A stretch of 24,125 nucleotides of DNA from Candidatus Woesearchaeota archaeon (lineage in GTDB: Archaea; Nanoarchaeota; Nanoarchaeia; Woesearchaeales; GW2011-AR4): assembly GCA_023259315.1 (NCBI GenBank), contig JAHFQL010000007.1, positions 1 through 24,125 on the forward strand. Reading direction: 5' to 3'. Shown piece after piece: positions 14,759 to 20,398 of this stretch. Each line of letters opens with the position of its first letter. Positions within the stretch are counted from its first letter, which is position 1. The position numbers and the translations under genes are program-made. Under the pieces are notes generated by a model. That model was not told the origin of the DNA, searched no databases, and saw nothing but the letters and a program-made list of their open reading frames with translations.

Positions 14759-14773
14759 TCCCGACCAGGGCGC

Positions 14774-14782
14774 TCTTATATT
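14774..14782 (+). promoter_or_regulatory. TATA box of tRNA-Lys
   Basis: CTTATATTG lies 24-32 bases before the first base of tRNA-Lys, in the 33-bp gap between the two tRNAs. Confidence 0.45.
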
Positions 14783-14826
14783 GAACGCGAGATATTAAGC
14801 TCAATGGGCCGGTAGCTCAGCCTGGT

Positions 14827-14856
14827 ACCTGCCGAGTATTTGCTCGCTAGCAGGAA
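14827..14856 (+). other. tRNA-Lys intron 1 (D-loop)
   Basis: 30 nt; central helix CCTG (14821-14824) with CAGG (14851-14854), bulges GT|A and AA|A, inner CGAG/CTCG hairpin. The outer helix is relaxed. Confidence 0.75.
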
Positions 14857-14866
14857 AGAGCACCTG

Positions 14867-14894
14867 TATGGCCTGGTGAGCAGGTCGGGGTGAA
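14867..14894 (+). other. tRNA-Lys intron 2 (noncanonical 30/31)
   Basis: 28 nt; central helix CACC (14861-14864) with GGTG (14889-14892), bulges TG|T and AA|A, outer GAG/CTT, inner GGCCTG/CAGGTC (one G-U). Confidence 0.8.
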
Positions 14895-14923
14895 ACTTTT
14901 AATCAGGTGGTCGCGAGTCCGAA

Positions 14924-14946
14924 ATGTTGCTTAAGCAATAAGGAAG
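14924..14946 (+). other. tRNA-Lys intron 3 (T-loop 59/60)
   Basis: 23 nt; outer T-stem GCGAG/CTCGT, central TCCG/AGGA, bulges AA|A and AG|T, inner TGTTGC/GCAATA with a 4-nt loop. Confidence 0.78.
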
Positions 14947-15009
14947 TCTCGTCCGGCCCATTTATCAAAGTCAGACTCAGGATTGAGTGGAAACAGTGAT
15001 GTCGTAAAG

Positions 15010-15255
15010 ATGAAAAAGCCAAAATTTAAGGTTGACAAACACATACTGACGCCAAAACACCTAAAGATAAGTGAAAAGGAAAAAACACAGTTGTTTGAAA
15101 AATATCACGTAACTTCTAAGGAAATGCCAAAAATACTTAAGACAGATGCAGCACTGCGTGAGCTTGAAGCAAAGCCGGGCGACGTCATCAAGATAGTCAG
15201 AAAAAGCCCGACAGCTGGAGTATCATTTTTTTACAGGGTGGTTGTAGATGTATAA
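15010..15255 (+). CDS. rpoH: RNA polymerase subunit H (Rpo5)
   Basis: Subunit H (homolog of the C-terminal part of eukaryotic RPB5) sits at the downstream DNA side of archaeal RNA polymerase. The last half carries the family signature EAKPGDVIKIVRKSPTAG followed by YRVVV. I chose the ATG at 15010 (81 residues, MKKPKFKVDKHIL) because archaeal RpoH is about 75-84 residues; the upstream TTG at 14983 would add nine residues without support. It ends overlapping the rpoB'' ATG by 8 bases, giving coupled translation. It begins 49 bp after tRNA-Lys, with a weak TTTATCAA box near 14960, so readthrough from the tRNA promoter is possible. Confidence 0.95.
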   Translation: MKKPKFKVDKHILTPKHLKISEKEKTQLFEKYHVTSKEMPKILKTDAALRELEAKPGDVIKIVRKSPTAGVSFFYRVVVDV

Positions 15256-16735
15256 ATACGGCAAGACACTCATACAAAAATATTTTGAGGAGCAGAGTTT
15301 TGTAGATTCAGATATAGAGTCATTCAACAATTTCATCGAGAAAGAACTCAATAACATCATTGAGGAGAACAAAGAGATTATTCCTACAATAATCCCCCAC
15401 AACATCGACGAGTTTAAAATCAAGCTGGACAAAATCTGGGTTGAAAAGCCGAAAATGATTGAGGCTGACGGTTCTTCTCGTAACATTTACCCGATGGAAG
15501 CCAGGCTTAGAAAAATAACTTATTCTGCTCCGACATGGATAACAGTGAGCGCTCATATCAATGGAGTCCAGCGGGAATCTTTCGACACGCAGATCGGAAA
15601 CCTGCCGATAATGCTAAAGAGCAAGTGGTGCCATTTGCACAAATTGGGCAGGGACGACTTGATAGCAAAGGGCGAGGATCCAGACGAGCCAGGCGGATAC
15701 TTCATAATCAACGGCACAGAGAAGGTTCTCATCACAATTGAGGACCTTGCCTCAAACAGGTTCCTGATAGAAAAGGATAAAACAGGCCCAAGCGAAACCA
15801 TCGGAAAATTATTCTCGGAGTACGGCTCATTCAAGATTCCGCACACAGTTGAAAAGATGAAAGACGGATTGTTTTACCTTACTTTTACAAGAGTCAAAAG
15901 AATACCTATAATTGTAGTTATAAAAGCGCTTGGATTATTGAAGGATGAAGAAATAACAAAGTTCATCTCTTCAGAAAGACAATTCGATGAGGTCATCATT
16001 AACTTGTTGGAATTTGTTAACATAAAGAATGAAGAAGAATCTTTGGACTTCATTGCAAAGAAGATAGGCATCACACAATCAAAAGAAGTTAGGATGGAAA
16101 GGATGAAAGAAATTCTTGATAAATACTTGCTACCCCATCTTGGCATAAGGTCGGAAGACAGGATGATAAAAGCATACAATTTATGCAAAATGCTGAAAAA
16201 ATATATTTTAGCCTCTAACGGTGAATTAGACGTGGATGACAAAGACCATTATATGAATAAGAGATTGAAAATGAGCGGTGATTTGCTTGCAGATTTGATC
16301 AGATTAAATCTTAAAGTCTTGATTGGGGATTTATTATACAACTTCCAGAGGATTGTAAAGAGAGGAAAATTCCCGTCCATAAAAGTAATCATAAGGGACA
16401 AGTTATTGACACAGAGAATATACTCTTCTATGGCTACGGGCGTTTGGGTAGGTGGCAGAAAAGGGATAAGCCAGAGGATTCAGAGGCTGAATTATCTCGA
16501 GACTTTGTCGCATCTTCAAAGAGTTGTCAGCCCTTTAAGCGCGTCCCAGGAAAATTTTGAAGCCAGGGAACTTCACCCAACACATCTTGGAAGATTATGC
16601 CCCATAGAGACGCCAGAAGGAACTAACATAGGTCTTAGAAAAAATCTTGCGCTGCTGTGCACAATCTCCAACGAATCAAATGAAGATGAAATTTTAAAAT
16701 CGCTCAAAGCGATGAATTTGAAAGTAATAAAATAA
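15248..16735 (+). CDS. rpoB2: RNA polymerase subunit B'' (Rpo2N)
   Basis: This is the N-terminal half of the second-largest catalytic subunit, forming the protrusion, lobe and part of the fork of the polymerase. The 495-residue chain opens with YGKTLIQKYFEEQSF, contains SAPTWITVSAHINGV, the lobe region HKLGRDDLIAKGEDP, the fork strand GGYFIINGTEKVLI, and ends just after the universal catalytic-region motif LCPIETPEGTNIGLRKNL. The split from B' falls after this motif, as in archaea with a divided B subunit. The start overlaps rpoH. A 31-bp, almost purely A/T spacer leads to rpoB'. Confidence 0.96.
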   Translation: MYKYGKTLIQKYFEEQSFVDSDIESFNNFIEKELNNIIEENKEIIPTIIPHNIDEFKIKLDKIWVEKPKMIEADGSSRNIYPMEARLRKITYSAPTWITVSAHINGVQRESFDTQIGNLPIMLKSKWCHLHKLGRDDLIAKGEDPDEPGGYFIINGTEKVLITIEDLASNRFLIEKDKTGPSETIGKLFSEYGSFKIPHTVEKMKDGLFYLTFTRVKRIPIIVVIKALGLLKDEEITKFISSERQFDEVIINLLEFVNIKNEEESLDFIAKKIGITQSKEVRMERMKEILDKYLLPHLGIRSEDRMIKAYNLCKMLKKYILASNGELDVDDKDHYMNKRLKMSGDLLADLIRLNLKVLIGDLLYNFQRIVKRGKFPSIKVIIRDKLLTQRIYSSMATGVWVGGRKGISQRIQRLNYLETLSHLQRVVSPLSASQENFEARELHPTHLGRLCPIETPEGTNIGLRKNLALLCTISNESNEDEILKSLKAMNLKVIK

Positions 16736-16766
16736 AACAAAATAAAAAATAAATTAAAAATAAAAA

Positions 16767-18572
16767 ATGACAACCGAAGTTTATCTCAACAGCAAATTTG
16801 TTGGCACTGTTGAAAACCCTATAGAGTTTGTGCAGAAAATCAGGGAAGAGAGAAGAAAAGGCTTGATTACAGAAAACCTCAATGTTTATTATAAGGAAAA
16901 ATCCAATGAAATACAGATTGAAAGCTCGAAAGGAAGAGCGAGAAGGCCATTGATAATTGTCAAGGATGGAATGCCCCTATTGACCGAGAAGCACATAAAG
17001 CAATTGGAAAAAAATGAGATATCATGGTCTGACTTAGTGAAGCAAGGCATAATAGAATATTTGGATGCTGCTGAAGAGGAAAATTCTTTGGTCGCATTTT
17101 TTGAAAATGAACTTACCCCCGAGTATACTCATCTTGAAATTACGCCTTTGGCTATGCTCGGCTATTGCACTTCTCTTGTTCCTTATGGAAACTTCAACCA
17201 GTCAACAAGGCTTAATGCCGGTTCAAAAAACCAGAAGCAATCTTTGGGCTTTTATGCATCTAATTTTGCGGTGAGGATGGACATGGATGTTAACTTGCTT
17301 CACTATGCTCAAACACCTGTGGTCAATACCATTATGCACGATATCTCTAATTATGACAAGCATCCTGCTGGCCAGAACATTGTTGTTGCCATAATGAGTT
17401 ACAAAGGCTACAACATGGAAGATGCTATCATTTTAAACAAAGGATCGATAGAAAGAGGCTATGGAAGATCAACATACTTTAGACCAGCTATTGCAGAAGA
17501 ACTTAGGTATGCTGGCGGCTTAATCGATCAGATATGCATACCTGACAAAGACGTCAAAGGATACAAGACAGAAAAGGATTACAGATTTTTGGAAGATGAT
17601 GGGATTATCTATCCTGAAGCAAAGGTCAAGGAAGGTGATGTTGTGATAGGAAAAACAAGCCCGCCAAGGTTCTTAAGCTCAATGGAAGAATACTCGCTTG
17701 CATCAAGCACAAGAAGAGAAAGCTCGATTAATTTGAAGCATGGCGAGGAAGGAATTGTTGATTTTGTCCTTATTACTGAAAACGAGGAGGGAAATAAACT
17801 GATACAAGTCAGGATAAGGGACGAAAGAGTGCCGGAGATAGGGGACAAATTCACGAGCAGGCACGGTCAAAAAGGAATTGTGGGTTTGATTGTTCCGCAA
17901 AGTGACATGCCATTCTCAGCCTCCGGAATTGTCCCGGATTTGATTTTTTCGCCGCATGGAATACCATCAAGAATGACAATTTCACATTTGATAGAGATGG
18001 TGGCAGGCAAAGTTGGAGCCCTTGCTGGAAGATACATAAACGGCACAACATTTGATGCTGAGCCAGAAGAGAGGTTGAGAAAAGAGTTATTATCGCTTGG
18101 ATTTAGGGAGAGCGGAGTTGAAACAATGTACAATGGCCAGACAGGCGAGCAATACCATGCAAAGATATTCATCGGTAACATGTACTATTTGAAACTGAAA
18201 CATATGGTTGCTAATAAAATACACTCAAGAGCCAGAGGCCCAATACAATTGCTCACAAGACAACCAACTGAAGGCAGGGCAAAAGAAGGCGGCTTAAGAT
18301 TAGGAGAAATGGAGAAAGACACTTTTGTTGCCCATGGTGCATCGTTATTGCTTAAAGAAAGGTTTGACAGCGACAGGACTATAGTGCCTGTGTGCGAGAG
18401 CTGCGGAATCATTGCAATCAAGGACAGTTACAAGAACAAATCATACTGCCCGGTTTGCGGCGAGAATATAGAGGTCAATGACATCGAGATAAGTTACGCA
18501 TTCAAATTAATGCTTGATGAATTCAAGTCACTGGGTATATATCCAAAACTGCAATTGGAGAGCAAGTATTAG
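16767..18572 (+). CDS. rpoB1: RNA polymerase subunit B' (Rpo2C)
   Basis: This is the C-terminal half of the second-largest subunit, carrying the hybrid-binding and wall domains and the clamp contact. Signatures: the hybrid-binding segment around QNIVVAIMSYKGYNMEDAII, the DERVPEIGDKFTSRHGQKG motif with nucleotide-contacting residues, a SGIVPDLIFSPHGIPSRMT region and QLLTRQPTEGRAKEGGLR. A zinc ribbon has cysteines at 543, 546, 561 and 564 (CESC, CPVC). Length 601 residues. The start codon follows an A-rich run. The next gene is an exported protein, not a polymerase subunit, starting 19 bases after the stop. Confidence 0.96.
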   Translation: MTTEVYLNSKFVGTVENPIEFVQKIREERRKGLITENLNVYYKEKSNEIQIESSKGRARRPLIIVKDGMPLLTEKHIKQLEKNEISWSDLVKQGIIEYLDAAEEENSLVAFFENELTPEYTHLEITPLAMLGYCTSLVPYGNFNQSTRLNAGSKNQKQSLGFYASNFAVRMDMDVNLLHYAQTPVVNTIMHDISNYDKHPAGQNIVVAIMSYKGYNMEDAIILNKGSIERGYGRSTYFRPAIAEELRYAGGLIDQICIPDKDVKGYKTEKDYRFLEDDGIIYPEAKVKEGDVVIGKTSPPRFLSSMEEYSLASSTRRESSINLKHGEEGIVDFVLITENEEGNKLIQVRIRDERVPEIGDKFTSRHGQKGIVGLIVPQSDMPFSASGIVPDLIFSPHGIPSRMTISHLIEMVAGKVGALAGRYINGTTFDAEPEERLRKELLSLGFRESGVETMYNGQTGEQYHAKIFIGNMYYLKLKHMVANKIHSRARGPIQLLTRQPTEGRAKEGGLRLGEMEKDTFVAHGASLLLKERFDSDRTIVPVCESCGIIAIKDSYKNKSYCPVCGENIEVNDIEISYAFKLMLDEFKSLGIYPKLQLESKY

Positions 18573-18591
18573 CAAAAATTTCAGAATAAAA

Positions 18592-19113
18592 ATGAAAGAT
18601 TTAAAAGAATTAATCGCAAGCGGCTTGGCGTCAGCTTTGGTAATTTCACAACCAGCAGTAGCTCAGACAAGAAACTATTCAGAATCTGCAAAATTTGTGA
18701 ATCAGTATGTTCAGACCCATGGCGTAAATACTTCTTATGAATTCCATGGAAAGCAGGTGCCAGCTAAACGTTTTGATTTAAAACCAGGCGATTCATTTTT
18801 AGTATTTCAGTTCGAGGGTTTGTCATATTTGGTTGTATCAATTGGAAGAATTAGTCCAGCAGCTAATGGAGGTTATTTTTCCGTTGATTACATTGATAGG
18901 TCTCCAAGAGGGAATAGTGTACCAGATGGAACTCTTGATGAAGTAGTTAGACAAGAAGTTGATGGGAAAAAAGTACAAATCGACCTGACAGAGCCTACTT
19001 TGAAAAAAGGATATCCGGTAGTTTATGAATCTTCAATTTCGTTAGCGGAGACAATGATAAGATCTTATTCAGTTTCAAATCCGGGTCAAACAAGACTTCC
19101 AAAAAGAAAATAA
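18592..19113 (+). CDS. exported protein of unknown function inside the RNA polymerase operon
   Basis: I do not recognise this 173-residue protein. It starts with a Sec signal peptide: basic KDLKE, hydrophobic IASGLASALVISQ and a probable cleavage after PAVA (residue 24). The mature part is mixed strand and helix, with FDLKPGDSFLVFQFEGLSYLV, a Gly-Tyr-Phe strand, DRSPRGNSVPDGTLDE and a Pro/Arg/Lys C-terminal tail. No cysteine or catalytic motif stands out. The start is the ATG at 18592, since the upstream region reads into rpoB' in another frame and the signal peptide begins there. It sits on the same strand 19 bases after rpoB' and 62 bases before rpoA''. A role at the cell surface is inferred. 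Confidence 0.72.
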   Translation: MKDLKELIASGLASALVISQPAVAQTRNYSESAKFVNQYVQTHGVNTSYEFHGKQVPAKRFDLKPGDSFLVFQFEGLSYLVVSIGRISPAANGGYFSVDYIDRSPRGNSVPDGTLDEVVRQEVDGKKVQIDLTEPTLKKGYPVVYESSISLAETMIRSYSVSNPGQTRLPKRK

Positions 19114-19175
19114 TCTAATAATAAAAAATTCAATCAAATTAATTAAATCAAAAATAAAAACAAAGTAAACAAAAA

Positions 19176-20333
19176 ATGGCAGATATAATTTCAGAATACG
19201 AGGACAGGCTTCCATCGAAAATAATTGAACAAGTGAGAAACAGCATACCAAAAGGCATAAGCGACACAAAGCTGAAAAAAATAATGGAAGCGATTGATAA
19301 TGAATACAAGAATGCAAGAGTTCATCCTGGCGAATCAGTTGGCCTGATATCAGCAGAATCCATAGGCGAGCCAGGAACTCAAATGACACTAAACACATTT
19401 CATTTTGCTGGGGTTGCGGAGATGAACGTAACTTTGGGGTTGCCTAGAATCATAGAAATTCTTGACGGTAGGAAGGAGCTTGAAAATCCAATGATGGAAA
19501 TTTATTTGAAAAAACCTTATGCTACCGGCAAAAAATTAGAGGAGTTAAGGCACCTTGCATTGCAGATAAAAGAGACGAAATTGAAGGACGTGGCCACAGA
19601 ATTCACCATCAACATAGCTGATCTCACCATAGAAGTTAAGCTCGATAAAGAAAAGATGAAGGAGATTGATTTGACAATAGGAAAATTGATGGACGCAATA
19701 TCAAAGCAGCTAAAAGGCTACAATATGAGGGACAACAGGGATTTGATTATATTCAAATCAAGGAGCAAGGAAGACACTTTCAACGATGCTTACAAAACAA
19801 AGGAAAAAATAAAAGGCATCACAGTGAAAGGAATAAAGGGAATATCCCAAGTTCTGCCTGTTAAGAGAGAAGACGAGTTTGTCATCATAACAGCAGGTTC
19901 CAATCTGGCAGATGTTCTGCAATTGGAAGAAGTTGACGCCTACAGAACAACAACAAACAACATATTCGAGATAGAGCAGGTGCTTGGAATTGAAGCTGCA
20001 AGGCAATCAATTGTGAACGAGATTTTCAAAGTCATAGAAAGCCAGGGATTAAATGTTGATGTCAGGCATATAATGCTTGTTGCAGACACTATGTGCGTCA
20101 GCGGAACCCTAAAGGGAATAACAAGATACGGCGTTGTGAGCGAGAAATCAAGCGTATTGGCAAGAGCTTCATTTGAGACGCCAATCAAGCACATAATAAA
20201 TGCCGCACTTGTCGGAGAAGTCGACAATCTGAATTCTGTTGTTGAAAATGTCATGATAAACCAGCCCGTTCCAATAGGAACAGGACTTCCAAGCTTGACT
20301 GTTAAAACACCAAAAGCCACAAAGGAAAAATAA
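19176..20333 (+). CDS. rpoA2: RNA polymerase subunit A'' (Rpo1C)
   Basis: This is the C-terminal part of the largest subunit, supplying the trigger-loop region, jaw and clamp parts. The opening [20 protein letters not shown] with NTFHFAG (residues about 52-79) is the trigger-loop region of the active site. Later segments are [45 protein letters not shown] and the closing [17 protein letters not shown]. It is 385 residues. Placement is odd: it precedes rpoA', whereas in most archaea rpoA' comes first. A 62-bp AT-rich spacer precedes it and 65 bp of A-rich sequence separates it from rpoA'. Confidence 0.96.
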   Translation: MADIISEYEDRLPSKIIEQVRNSIPKGISDTKLKKIMEAIDNEYKNARVHPGESVGLISAESIGEPGTQMTLNTFHFAGVAEMNVTLGLPRIIEILDGRKELENPMMEIYLKKPYATGKKLEELRHLALQIKETKLKDVATEFTINIADLTIEVKLDKEKMKEIDLTIGKLMDAISKQLKGYNMRDNRDLIIFKSRSKEDTFNDAYKTKEKIKGITVKGIKGISQVLPVKREDEFVIITAGSNLADVLQLEEVDAYRTTTNNIFEIEQVLGIEAARQSIVNEIFKVIESQGLNVDVRHIMLVADTMCVSGTLKGITRYGVVSEKSSVLARASFETPIKHIINAALVGEVDNLNSVVENVMINQPVPIGTGLPSLTVKTPKATKEK

Positions 20334-20398
20334 TCTTGATAAAAATTCAAAATTAAAACCAATAAAAATAATTTAAAAAAATAAAAATTTTAAGTAAA

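Larger units (their letters stand above)
14594..14772 (+). tRNA. tRNA-Asp(GTC) interrupted by three BHB introns
   Basis: The gene spans 179 bp but matures to 75 nt. Acceptor GCCCTGG (14594-14600) pairs with CCAGGGC (14765-14771), discriminator G. D-arm GTGT and TCAT, with spliced loop AGCCTGGACTA; anticodon stem GAGCC/GGCTC; loop CTGTCAC with anticodon GTC; T-stem TCGGG/CCCGA with loop TTCAAAT. Introns: 14615-14675 (61 nt, D-loop), 14695-14716 (22 nt, 37/38) and 14738-14758 (21 nt, 59/60). Each has a BHB with 4-bp central helix: CCTG/CAGG, CTGT/GCAG and TTCA/TGAA, with bulges GA|T and AA|C, CA|T and AA|C, AA|T and AA|T. The spliced D-arm has the length expected of archaeal tRNA-Asp. CCA is not encoded. 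Confidence 0.93.
14806..14960 (+). tRNA. tRNA-Lys(TTT) interrupted by three BHB introns
   Basis: The gene spans 155 bp but matures to 74 nt. Acceptor GGGCCGG (14806-14812) pairs with CCGGCCC (14953-14959), discriminator A. D-arm GCTC/GAGC with spliced loop AGCCTGGTA; anticodon stem CCTGA/TCAGG; loop CTTTTAA, anticodon TTT; T-stem GCGAG/CTCGT. Introns: 14827-14856 (30 nt, D-loop), 14867-14894 (28 nt, inside the 5' anticodon stem, 30/31) and 14924-14946 (23 nt, T-loop 59/60). Central helices are CCTG/CAGG, CACC/GGTG and TCCG/AGGA (one G-A mismatch). Spliced T-loop is TCCGAAT, with C at 55 instead of U. A GGC in the second intron can be mistaken for an Ala anticodon, but the acceptor lacks G3:U70. 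Confidence 0.9.

Noticed and set aside
14866..14876. GGC inside the tRNA-Lys gene as an anticodon (tRNA-Ala)
   Set aside because: The flanking bases cannot form a 5-bp anticodon stem, and the acceptor has G3-C70 rather than the alanine G3-U70. Removing intron 2 gives a perfect CTTTTAA loop.
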